Positions 1-5,968 of a stretch of 6,978 bases of DNA are shown piece by piece. The position numbers were made by a program, and so were the translations under genes. Each line of letters starts with the position of its first letter. Position 1 is the stretch's first letter. The DNA lies in the NCBI GenBank assembly GCA_002424295.1, contig DIQY01000037.1, positions 1 to 6,978 on the forward strand, in the 5' to 3' direction. The notes below the pieces were generated by a model. The model did not search any database. It saw nothing but the letters and a program-made list of their open reading frames with translations, and had not been told where the DNA came from. This stretch comes from Ruminococcaceae bacterium UBA5450 (GTDB lineage: Bacteria; Bacillota; Clostridia; Oscillospirales; Acutalibacteraceae).

Positions 1-1257
1 GCTTGTTTGATTGGCGGCATACATCTGATGACACCTAGAATTACCGCTTATGCGTCGGTACAAAAAGCATCTCAAAATCAGGAAGTACAAACAACGACTT
101 CTGATTTAAAAATCAATACAAACCAGACTTATGTGCCTGCTTTTCGCGCGACACCATCTTCCGTATCGGATCACCTTTCTTCTTCGGCAGATAATCTGCT
201 TTTACAGAAGGACCAGCAGATCGGAGTTGACAGCTGTGGGCTGTATATAGATGGAAATTTCGTAGGTGCAGTAAAAGAGGAAAGTGAATTACAAAAACTT
301 TTGCAGAATTTATTGGATTCGGCAAAAGGAGATGGAGAGGATGCTACTTCTACATTTCTTTCTGATGTCAGATGTATTCCCGGAACTTATCCGGCTTCGT
401 CTGTTTTAACCGACGAGACGATGAAAGCATTGCTTTTATCAAAACAAACGGTACAGACGGATTATCAAATTCAGAACAATGAAAATGCCCAGAAAATTGC
501 AAATGAAAACGGGCTTACGGTTGAGACCCTTTCTCTAAAAAATCCGGATGTTGATTTTAGTTCTCTTAAGAGTGGAGATACCATCAAGCTTTCTCAGGAG
601 AAGCCGCTGATTTCGATTCAGTCCGTTTGCGCGAAGCAGGAAACAGAAGAAATTCCTTATGACACCGTACAGAAAGACAGTGATACGCTTTATAAAGGAC
701 AGACTTCTGTAGAGACAGAAGGAGAAAATGGCCAAAAGCAAGTCACTTATTGTATTACGAGTGTCAATGGCAAGGAGACGAATAAAGAGGCAACTCATGC
801 CGAGGTGCTTAAGGATGCGGTTTCTAAGGTAATATTAAACGGGACGAAAGACTGTCCTGCAGGAATGGCAACTGGTACTTTTGAATGGCCGACGCCAACT
901 ATGCATACGATTACAACAGGGTTTGAATATCGTTGGGGAAAGTTCCATCCTGGCATTGATATTTCTGACGGAAACGCCTTTGGATCTCAAATTGTTGCAG
1001 CAGACGGTGGAACTGTCACCAAGGCTTCCGATACCGGAGATGGATACGGAAACTGTGTGATGATCGATCATGGCAATGGCTATGTGACCTTGTATGGTCA
1101 TTCTTCCCAGCTTCTTGTTTCTGTCGGTCAAAAAGTACAAAAAGGACAGCTAATCGCGTTGGTAGGCAGCACCGGATATTCTACCGGCCCTCATTGTCAC
1201 TTTGAAGTGATTCATAACGGAACAAAAGAAAATCCGTTTTCTTATGTTTCTCAATAA
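1..1257 (+). CDS. Secreted M23 peptidase with LysM-like and G5 regions (5' partial)
   Basis: Probable zinc-dependent peptidoglycan endopeptidase (LytM/M23 family) acting outside the membrane. The reading frame is open to base 1, so the true start is upstream; a TTG at base 7 is probably internal. Residues are counted from that TTG. The first residues are hydrophobic and end in AYA-S (14-17), which fits the end of a signal peptide or membrane anchor. A Ser/Thr/Gln-rich linker follows (about 20-70), then a region often seen N-terminal to LysM in clostridial homologues (about 74-150), a degenerate LysM-like segment (about 151-198), a G5-type domain (about 199-280) and the M23 domain (about 292-413). 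The M23 metal and catalytic residues are present: H314 and D318 in HPGID, H365 in LYGH, and H396-C-H398. Stop TAA is followed by a terminator hairpin. Activity is likely; the cleaved bond is not predictable. The family and domain calls are strong, the LysM boundaries weaker. Confidence 0.93.
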   Translation, partial: ACLIGGIHLMTPRITAYASVQKASQNQEVQTTTSDLKINTNQTYVPAFRATPSSVSDHLSSSADNLLLQKDQQIGVDSCGLYIDGNFVGAVKEESELQKLLQNLLDSAKGDGEDATSTFLSDVRCIPGTYPASSVLTDETMKALLLSKQTVQTDYQIQNNENAQKIANENGLTVETLSLKNPDVDFSSLKSGDTIKLSQEKPLISIQSVCAKQETEEIPYDTVQKDSDTLYKGQTSVETEGENGQKQVTYCITSVNGKETNKEATHAEVLKDAVSKVILNGTKDCPAGMATGTFEWPTPTMHTITTGFEYRWGKFHPGIDISDGNAFGSQIVAADGGTVTKASDTGDGYGNCVMIDHGNGYVTLYGHSSQLLVSVGQKVQKGQLIALVGSTGYSTGPHCHFEVIHNGTKENPFSYVSQ

Positions 1258-1275
1258 TTGTTTAAGATAAAAGAA

Positions 1276-1323
1276 CAGGAGTACTTTGCCGATCAAAAGC
1301 GGCGAAGCACTCCTGCCTTTTTT
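1276..1323. terminator. Bidirectional rho-independent terminator between convergent genes
   Basis: Two 16-base arms (1276-1291 and 1300-1315) pair around an 8-base loop, with one A-C mismatch and one G-U wobble. On the plus strand the stem is followed by CC and a six-T run (1318-1323), giving an intrinsic terminator for the M23 gene. On the minus strand the hairpin starts 9 bases after the hydrolase stop codon and is followed by TTCTTTTAT, a weaker U-rich tail, so it can also end that transcript. The plus-strand function is the more certain. Confidence 0.9.
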
Positions 1324-1324
1324 A

Positions 1325-2068
1325 TTATTTAAAAAATTTTTTCAACAGATTTATATATTGCTCTGTATGCACCAAACTGAGCTGACCATGCTTCATATTT
1401 TTAGCAATATACAGTTGGCTTTTCGGAATCGTACGATGCAGCAATTCGGCAGATTCCTTCATCACTTTAATTTCGTCTGAGCCGACAATAATCAAGACCT
1501 TTGCATGAGTAGCTGCAATAGAAGGCTTTAAACGATAATTACCGTTACTCAGCGTAAGGTTAATTAAAGACTGTTTGCTGATCTTTTGACTGTCTTGATA
1601 ATAAGTTTCAAATAGTTCGTCGGGGACACACAGGGACTTTGCCTGTAGTTTAGAGAACCAGCGCTTTTTAATCAGGCCATAAAGGAATTGGTAAGCTGGA
1701 ACTGTTAAGGCAGTTGTACCTTTAATGGGAATTGTTAGAGCACTTTCAATGATAGCATATTGAGCAATGTCAGGCTTTGTGGACAGTATTTCTACGATGA
1801 TCTGTGCACCGATAGAAAGTCCGCCAATCGCAAAGACTTTTCCATCGCAATCGTTTTCAATATAGCTGATTAATTCTTCTGCACATTTTTGAATGCTGAT
1901 AAATGTTTCCGAGCCGTCTTCACCATGTCCGTCTAAAATAGGGGTCACTAAATGAAATTCGGATGACAAAAGCTGTACAGCATTCTTCCATGACCAGTCG
2001 GATAACCCACCGCCATGCAGTAGAATAATGGTTGGAAGCTTTTTATCGCCTGTTTCTTTAAAAATCAT
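1325..2068 (-). CDS. Alpha/beta hydrolase fold protein
   Basis: A 247-residue cytoplasmic-looking protein with no signal peptide, of the usual length for small single-domain alpha/beta hydrolases. Visible motifs are the oxyanion-hole HGGG (18-21), a DGHGE turn (46-50), the nucleophile elbow G83-L-S85-I-G87, an acid candidate D198 in VGSDE, and the catalytic His candidate H227 in MKHGQ near the C-terminus. Residues about 112-170 probably form the helical lid that sets substrate choice. The catalytic Ser-Asp-His set is complete, so an active esterase, lipase-like or related hydrolase is expected; the substrate cannot be read from the sequence. ATG at 2068 is preceded by AAAAGG (2079-2084) at a 10-base spacing. 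It is transcribed alone: a promoter lies just upstream, the neighbouring unit ends in its own terminator, and it converges on the M23 gene. Confidence 0.9.
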   Translation of the reverse strand: MIFKETGDKKLPTIILLHGGGLSDWSWKNAVQLLSSEFHLVTPILDGHGEDGSETFISIQKCAEELISYIENDCDGKVFAIGGLSIGAQIIVEILSTKPDIAQYAIIESALTIPIKGTTALTVPAYQFLYGLIKKRWFSKLQAKSLCVPDELFETYYQDSQKISKQSLINLTLSNGNYRLKPSIAATHAKVLIIVGSDEIKVMKESAELLHRTIPKSQLYIAKNMKHGQLSLVHTEQYINLLKKFFK

Positions 2069-2078
2069 AAATTTATTA

Positions 2079-2084
2079 CCTTTT
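2079..2084 (-). promoter_or_regulatory. Ribosome binding site of the alpha/beta hydrolase
   Basis: Minus-strand AAAAGG lies 10 bases before the ATG at 2068. It is a modest match to the anti-16S sequence at slightly long spacing, but supports this start; no better start with a site is seen upstream. Confidence 0.6.
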
Positions 2085-2086
2085 GT

Positions 2087-2097
2087 AGACTTAGTCT
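2087..2097. repeat. 11-bp palindrome in the hydrolase leader
   Basis: AGACT-T-AGTCT is a perfect inverted repeat with 5-base arms and one central base. It lies about 20 bases downstream of the -10 box and a few bases upstream of the ribosome binding site, a typical place for a repressor operator. It is too short to be a terminator. Function is inferred from position only. Confidence 0.4.
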
Positions 2098-2103
2098 GTT
2101 TGC

Positions 2104-2131
2104 TAAACGTAAGGTGTATTATAAACTAAGG
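2104..2131. repeat. Direct repeat flanking the -10 box of the hydrolase promoter
   Basis: On the plus strand TAAACGTAAGG (2104-2114) and TAAACTAAGG (2122-2131) are the same sequence except for one extra G in the first copy. The copies start 18 bases apart. The first covers the likely transcription start region and the second overlaps the -10/spacer, so a bound protein could block or alter polymerase access. Could be chance in AT-rich DNA. Confidence 0.4.
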
Positions 2132-2146
2132 CTTATAAACTGTCAA
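2118..2146 (-). promoter_or_regulatory. Consensus sigma-A promoter of the alpha/beta hydrolase
   Basis: On the minus strand TTGACA (2146-2141), a 17-base spacer and TATAAT (2123-2118) give an exact match to the housekeeping consensus with ideal spacing. Transcription should start near 2111, leaving a leader of roughly 40 bases before the ATG at 2068. Such a strong core promoter suggests either high expression or control by a repressor, consistent with the repeats around it. Confidence 0.88.
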
Positions 2147-2167
2147 GAAAATAAAAATTTCTTAGAA

Positions 2168-2219
2168 TGAATAAAAGAGTCGGTGCAATTTTTTTGTTGG
2201 AAAATTGCACCGACTCTTT
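2168..2219 (-). terminator. Rho-independent terminator of the DUF421-DUF4363 unit
   Basis: Perfect 19-base arms (2174-2192 and 2201-2219) surround an 8-base loop. Read on the minus strand it starts 21 bases after the DUF4363 stop, with A-rich and U-rich ends and a CTCTTTTATTC tail, as expected for an intrinsic terminator. The next promoter (-35 at 2146-2141) starts about 20 bases beyond, so the hairpin insulates two same-strand units. On the plus strand it would face no upstream gene. Confidence 0.88.
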
Positions 2220-2240
2220 CTAGAATCTCGATTTAAACTT

Positions 2241-2621
2241 TTAAAAAAGGTTTTGCAAAGTTGGAACTTCGCTTTCTTTTAAATATTCCAATTGAACAGC
2301 TCCGCGGTCGCATTCAGAGTAAAATTGCTCAATCGAATTTGTTTCACACAATTCCGGAAGTGTAGAAAGTGTTTGATCAATGGCCTCTAGTCTAGCATGA
2401 GGCATAAAGGTACAGAGAACCTGATGACAGCCCTGCCAGTCCTCTTTTATCTCCTTGCAAAGTTCCTGCGCATGGTTATAATCTCCAGAAACAGAGACCG
2501 ACTTTGCATTGGCGAGTTCCTGTATCATATTGTCTGTATACTGCAAAGTTGTGTGCATTCCCAGATTGCAGACTACGCCCAGCAGAACCGCAAGAGCACC
2601 GATGATAATAAGCCGGTTCAT
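2241..2621 (-). CDS. DUF4363 family protein, membrane anchored
   Basis: A 126-residue protein with one N-terminal hydrophobic helix (about 3-20) and a mostly helical remainder that should lie on the outer face of the membrane. The pattern with W62, H66, H75 and regularly spaced leucines resembles DUF4363 proteins, which in Clostridia commonly follow a DUF421 gene; biochemical function is not known to me. It has six cysteines (C18, C55, C65, C70, C92, C104). The ATG overlaps the DUF421 stop codon in ATGA (2618-2621), which implies translational coupling; a GAGG site also lies 6 bases before the ATG, within the end of the DUF421 gene. A terminator follows. The family assignment rests on pattern and context. 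Confidence 0.78.
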   Translation of the reverse strand: MNRLIIIGALAVLLGVVCNLGMHTTLQYTDNMIQELANAKSVSVSGDYNHAQELCKEIKEDWQGCHQVLCTFMPHARLEAIDQTLSTLPELCETNSIEQFYSECDRGAVQLEYLKESEVPTLQNLF

Positions 2622-3295
2622 ACTTTGCCTCTTTTCTGAATAATCTGATAATTACCGCTGGTATCGGCAGTCATGATGAAAATATCTTTTGGCTGCAGCT
2701 GTTTGCTCTTTAAAATGTTCTGTAACCAAATACGATTCTTATTGCAAAGATTGAGTGAAGAATCGTTGATTACCCCATCGCTGATCACAACGGTTTCGAA
2801 TCCGGAATCGGTTTGAGCAACCCCAAGAGCTCCCGCAGTCGGCATTTCTTGTTCAGGCTTTTTTAGAATGCTCATTTTTCCGTTTGTTTCAACGATTGCG
2901 TAGGAGACATCAGAAATATGAAAAACATTTTTTTGCCGAATTGCTTCAAATAAATCTTCTGTTGTCATTCGTAGGCGGTGCATTTCCTGCGGCTGAATTT
3001 TGCCGTCTCGGATGACAATGATGGGCTTTCCACAAATCATTTCACGGAATTTTCCGCTTTTCATCATGATAAAGGACACACCCACTTCACAGATTGCCAG
3101 AACGGCAATTGGAATAAATCCGCTTGCGAGAGGCTGACCGGTATCCTGCATTGGGATGGCCGCAATATCAGAAATTAAAAGCGTTACCACCAGTTCGCTT
3201 GTCTGCAGTTCACTGATCTGTCGTTTTCCCATGAGCCTAACCGCTGCTATAATCACTATGTATAGCAGTAGTGTACGGATTAAAGAAATCATCAT
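2618..3295 (-). CDS. DUF421 (YetF-like) membrane protein
   Basis: A 225-residue protein when begun at the ATG at 3295. Three membrane helices are visible (about 4-22, 33-49, 58-78), followed by a soluble DUF421 domain. Family hallmarks are MGKRQISELQ (22-31), ELVVTLLISDIAAIPMQDTG (34-53), ICGKPIIVIRDGKI (87-100), LRMTTEDLFEAIR (108-120) and FHISDVSYAIVETNGK (125-140). Some Bacillus YetF relatives are linked to spore resistance; the role of this clostridial form is unknown. Start choice: GGTGA (minus strand, within 3303-3307) precedes ATGATG by about 7 bases, and the usual family N-terminus begins here. The frame stays open to 3451, but the extra 52 residues look non-coding and cover the divergent promoter. 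No convincing minus-strand promoter was found upstream. Confidence 0.9.
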   Translation of the reverse strand: MMISLIRTLLLYIVIIAAVRLMGKRQISELQTSELVVTLLISDIAAIPMQDTGQPLASGFIPIAVLAICEVGVSFIMMKSGKFREMICGKPIIVIRDGKIQPQEMHRLRMTTEDLFEAIRQKNVFHISDVSYAIVETNGKMSILKKPEQEMPTAGALGVAQTDSGFETVVISDGVINDSSLNLCNKNRIWLQNILKSKQLQPKDIFIMTADTSGNYQIIQKRGKV

Positions 3296-3353
3296 AAATA
3301 CATCACCAATTTTATTATGAACAAAAGGGGAAAAGCTATTCATGTTTGGCAAA

Positions 3354-3365
3354 AGATTGTAATCT
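3354..3365. repeat. 12-bp palindrome overlapping the -35 region
   Basis: AGATT-GT-AATCT is a perfect inverted repeat with 5-base arms in the divergent intergenic region. It covers the proposed -35 hexamer of the plus-strand promoter, so it could be an operator controlling the glycosyltransferase-murE-murF unit. Chance occurrence is possible. Confidence 0.35.
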
Positions 3366-3385
3366 GTTTTTGCAGATGATATAAT
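3357..3385 (+). promoter_or_regulatory. Extended -10 promoter for the glycosyltransferase-murE-murF unit
   Basis: TATAAT (3380-3385) is preceded by TG one base upstream (3377-3378), forming an extended -10 element. TTGTAA (3357-3362) lies 17 bases upstream as a 4-of-6 match to the -35 consensus. Transcription should begin near 3392, about 50 bases before the TTG start at 3442. No terminator or other promoter is seen before murE or murF, so this may drive all three genes. Confidence 0.75.
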
Positions 3386-3428
3386 ATAAAAGTTCGTATA
3401 AACGTCTTTATGAGCAGAAATTTTAAAT

Positions 3429-3435
3429 GGAGGGG
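3429..3435 (+). promoter_or_regulatory. Ribosome binding site that fixes a TTG start
   Basis: GGAGGGG is a strong Shine-Dalgarno sequence; its GGAGG core (3429-3433) ends 8 bases before TTG at 3442. An in-frame ATG at 3427 overlaps this site and so cannot use it, and has no site of its own upstream. Confidence 0.85.
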
Positions 3436-3441
3436 ATTTAT

Positions 3442-4470
3442 TTGCCTGCACTCTCAGTGATTGTACCGGTATATAACGGCGAAGAAAAACTGAATTCGTG
3501 TGTAGAGAGTATTCTGGAGCAGAGTAATCCTGATTTAGAATTGCTGTTGATCAATGACGATTCAAAAGATCGTTCACTGGAATTTTGCCATCAGTTTGAA
3601 CGTCAGGATTCTCGCGTTACAGTGTATGATAAACCTCATGGGGGACAATATGACTGCTTTAATTTTGGAGCAGTTCGCGCAAGAGGAGACTATCTTCTGT
3701 TTTTGCCAGGAGAGAGCTGTCTGATGCCAGAAGCCGCTAAAGCACTTGTTTCCTGTGCTCAACAGGAAAAAGCAGATCTCTTGCTCTTTGGAGAAGCGAC
3801 GGCCGCTGGGGAGAAATTTTCTCTTCCGATCCCGAAGGACACTTCTGATTCTAAAATCTGTGAGTTGGTACAAAATGCATTAGTGGGGCCGGGAACAAGG
3901 GAGCAGGAGTGGAGAAAAGTAAAAGGCTTGGATTCTCCATGGAGAAGACTTTATCGGCGAGAATGGTTTTTAGAAAACCACCTGCGCTTTTTTAAAGGCA
4001 CAGAGCTTTTTCCACCTGCACTGCCGGCAGCGGTTATGGCACATTATGCTTCACATAAAACTGTCCTTTTGCCGGAACCATTTGTTGTTTTTCAAAAGGC
4101 TCCGATAGAAATTTCAGACCAGAAAAAAAGCTTGATCGAACGGTACCAAGTCTGCTTTGAGATGGTGGCTGATTTTTTAAAGCAGCAGCATATTTATGAG
4201 CATTTGGAAAAACGCCATCTTGCATGGTTTCTGCTGGAGGCAGGAAAGTCTTGTTTGGAAGAAGCAGTTAAAAGTTCTTTGGAGAATCGGGAAAAACTAT
4301 ATGACCGCTTGAAACAGATTCTTAGAACTCCGCTGATGATTCGAGCAATTCAGTCGGATTTTCAGGATGGATTTTCCCGAACAGAAAAAAGGATGCAGAG
4401 AATTTTGAGAATAGATCATTTTCATTTAATTGAATCATACTTTCGTTATCATATTCGGCAAATGACTTAA
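3442..4470 (+). CDS. Divergent family 2 (GT-A fold) glycosyltransferase
   Basis: A 342-residue protein begun at TTG 3442, which gives the family-typical N-terminus MPALSVIVPVYNGEEKL; ATG 3427 would add five residues encoded by the ribosome binding site. GT2 features are the first beta strand with VIVPVYN (6-12), LLLINDDSKDRS (34-45) matching the usual VDDGSTDGS nucleotide-binding loop, and RARGDYLLFL (79-88). Where active members carry a DXD metal-binding motif, this protein reads LPGES (88-92). The later WNKLYRR-like block is present (PWRRLYRREW, 166-175), but the usual acidic ED after it is replaced by ELFPPALPA (188-196). The last 120 residues are helical and basic and not recognised; there is no clear membrane segment. 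It sits 26 bases before murE in the same direction, suggesting a cell-envelope role. Donor and acceptor are unknown, and loss of catalysis is possible. Confidence 0.82.
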   Translation: MPALSVIVPVYNGEEKLNSCVESILEQSNPDLELLLINDDSKDRSLEFCHQFERQDSRVTVYDKPHGGQYDCFNFGAVRARGDYLLFLPGESCLMPEAAKALVSCAQQEKADLLLFGEATAAGEKFSLPIPKDTSDSKICELVQNALVGPGTREQEWRKVKGLDSPWRRLYRREWFLENHLRFFKGTELFPPALPAAVMAHYASHKTVLLPEPFVVFQKAPIEISDQKKSLIERYQVCFEMVADFLKQQHIYEHLEKRHLAWFLLEAGKSCLEEAVKSSLENREKLYDRLKQILRTPLMIRAIQSDFQDGFSRTEKRMQRILRIDHFHLIESYFRYHIRQMT

Positions 4471-4496
4471 ATTTTGATATCAACGGAGGAATATCC

Positions 4497-5960
4497 ATGA
4501 TTTTAAAAGAATTGATAAAGAATCTGCCTTGCAGTTTAAAAGGAGACAATACCGCCGAAGTTACGGGAGTTGTTTATGATTCCAGAAAAGTTGTTAAGGG
4601 CAGCGTCTTTGTTTGTATGGTAGGACCAAATTTTAATGGACATCAGTTTGTGAAACAGGCTCAGAACGCCGGCGCTGCAGCAGTGGTTGTGCAGGAAGAG
4701 GTTGAATCACTTTCCTGTGCTGTTGTGCGGGTAGAAAATACGAAATATGCGCTTGCTGTATTGTCGGCAGCATGGTTTGGAAATCCTGCCGAGGAACTTA
4801 CGGTAATTGGAATCACCGGAACCAAAGGGAAGACGACTGTCAGCTATATGGTACACTCTATTTTAGAGAGTGCAGGAATCCATACCGGAATTATCGGGAC
4901 GATCGGTACGGTTATCGGAGATCAAATTACAAAGACAGAGAATACAACGCCCGCTTCTTATGAGATTCAGTCTGCAATGCGTCATATGGTAGAATCTGGC
5001 TGTAAAGCCTGTGTGATCGAGGCAAGTTCCATTGGCCTTCGGGAGTATCGGGTCAGCGGTTTTACGTTTGATATTGGTTTATTTACGAATTTTTCTCCTG
5101 ACCATATCGGCGGCGTAGAGCACAAAGATATGGAAGAATACCGTCGCTGTAAAGCAATGCTGTTTCAGCAGAGCAAGTTGGGAATTATTAATCTTGATGA
5201 TCCAAATTGGAAGGGAATTGTCGAGGGGCATACTTGTCCTCTCGAATTCTATGGATTTTCAAACAAAGCCGAGCTGCGCGCTTCCAATGAGAAACTTGTT
5301 TCCCGCCCGGGTTATCTTGGAGTTCAGTTTGATTTGGAAGGAGCAGTCAGCGCTAAAAATATCACGGTAGATATTCCGGGAAAATTCAGCGTTTATAATG
5401 CGCTTTCTGCAGTGGCTGTTTGCCGTCATTTTAATGTTTCAGAAAAAGCAATCCGAGAGGGGCTCGATACAGTTAAAGTAAAAGGCAGAGTAGAGCCTGT
5501 TTCTGTGCCCGGCAATTATACGTTACTGATCGACTACGCCCATAATGCGGTCAGCATGGAAAATATTCTGACCACTTTGCGGGAATATCAGCCGCATCGT
5601 TTGATTTGCCTTTTTGGAGCTGGTGGAAATCGTCCGAAAATTCGCCGGTACGAAATGGGTGAAATGAGCGGGAAATTTGCGGATTTATCCGTTGTAACAG
5701 CAGATAATTCCCGCTTTGAAAATGTGATGGATATTATCGCTGATATTGAAGTTGGCCTGCATAAAACCGACGGAAAGTATCTAGTCATTCCGGATAGAAA
5801 AGAAGCAATCCGCTACTGCATGGACCATGCAGAAGATGGGGATATTGTTGTTCTCGCAGGAAAGGGTCATGAAGATTATCAGGAAATCAAGGGCGTAAAA
5901 TATCATCTTGATGAACGTGAAGTTGTCCGTGACATTTTAAAAGCGGAAGGGAAGGCGTAA
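4497..5960 (+). CDS. murE: UDP-N-acetylmuramyl-tripeptide synthetase MurE
   Basis: Cytoplasmic ATP-dependent ligase adding the third residue to UDP-MurNAc-L-Ala-D-Glu. At 487 residues it has normal length. Order of motifs: N-terminal substrate domain with YDSRKV (27-32); P-loop GITGTKGKTT (105-114); ENTTP (148-152); IEASS (174-178); NFSPDH (198-203); the lysine expected to be carbamylated, K219 in EYRRCKAMLF; DYAHN (346-350); GAGGNRPKIRR (374-384); DNSR (403-406); and GKGHEDY (455-461). The third-residue motif is DNPR in meso-diaminopimelate enzymes and DNPA-like in several L-lysine enzymes. Here Arg is kept but Pro is Ser, favouring meso-DAP without proving it. Other departures are SSI for the usual SSH and GGNRP for GGDRD. 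GGAGG (4485-4489) lies 7 bases before ATG. The gene follows the glycosyltransferase by 26 bases and precedes murF by 8. Confidence 0.94.
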   Translation: MILKELIKNLPCSLKGDNTAEVTGVVYDSRKVVKGSVFVCMVGPNFNGHQFVKQAQNAGAAAVVVQEEVESLSCAVVRVENTKYALAVLSAAWFGNPAEELTVIGITGTKGKTTVSYMVHSILESAGIHTGIIGTIGTVIGDQITKTENTTPASYEIQSAMRHMVESGCKACVIEASSIGLREYRVSGFTFDIGLFTNFSPDHIGGVEHKDMEEYRRCKAMLFQQSKLGIINLDDPNWKGIVEGHTCPLEFYGFSNKAELRASNEKLVSRPGYLGVQFDLEGAVSAKNITVDIPGKFSVYNALSAVAVCRHFNVSEKAIREGLDTVKVKGRVEPVSVPGNYTLLIDYAHNAVSMENILTTLREYQPHRLICLFGAGGNRPKIRRYEMGEMSGKFADLSVVTADNSRFENVMDIIADIEVGLHKTDGKYLVIPDRKEAIRYCMDHAEDGDIVVLAGKGHEDYQEIKGVKYHLDEREVVRDILKAEGKA

Positions 5961-5968
5961 AGGATTTT

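Noticed and set aside
7..9. TTG at base 7 as the true start of the M23 peptidase.
   Set aside because: The frame is open to base 1, no ribosome binding site can be seen, and the hydrophobic residues right after it look like the tail of a longer signal or anchor helix.
2177..2215. GAGTCGGTGC in the hairpin resembles the 3' hairpin of Streptococcus pyogenes Cas9 tracrRNA.
   Set aside because: The pairing differs: here the ten bases form one arm of a long perfect stem just after a gene stop. No cas gene, anti-repeat or CRISPR array is present. A plain terminator explains it.
3346..3351. TTGGCA as the -35 of the glycosyltransferase promoter.
   Set aside because: It matches the consensus well but is 28 bases from TATAAT, too far for a sigma-A promoter; TTGTAA at 17 bases fits better.
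3366..3420. Minus-strand -10 candidates (TATATT, TATTAT) for the DUF421 unit.
   Set aside because: No reasonable -35 hexamer lies 16-18 bases upstream of any of them, so no promoter was called.
3296..3451. N-terminal extension of the DUF421 protein by 52 residues.
   Set aside because: The extension has no good ribosome binding site, is not membrane-like as the family N-terminus should be, and covers the divergent promoter; the ATG at 3295 has a GGTGA site and the standard N-terminus.
4471..4496. Possible separate promoter or leader for murE.
   Set aside because: The 26-base gap holds only the GGAGG ribosome binding site; there is no room for an independent promoter inside it and none was recognised in the preceding coding end.
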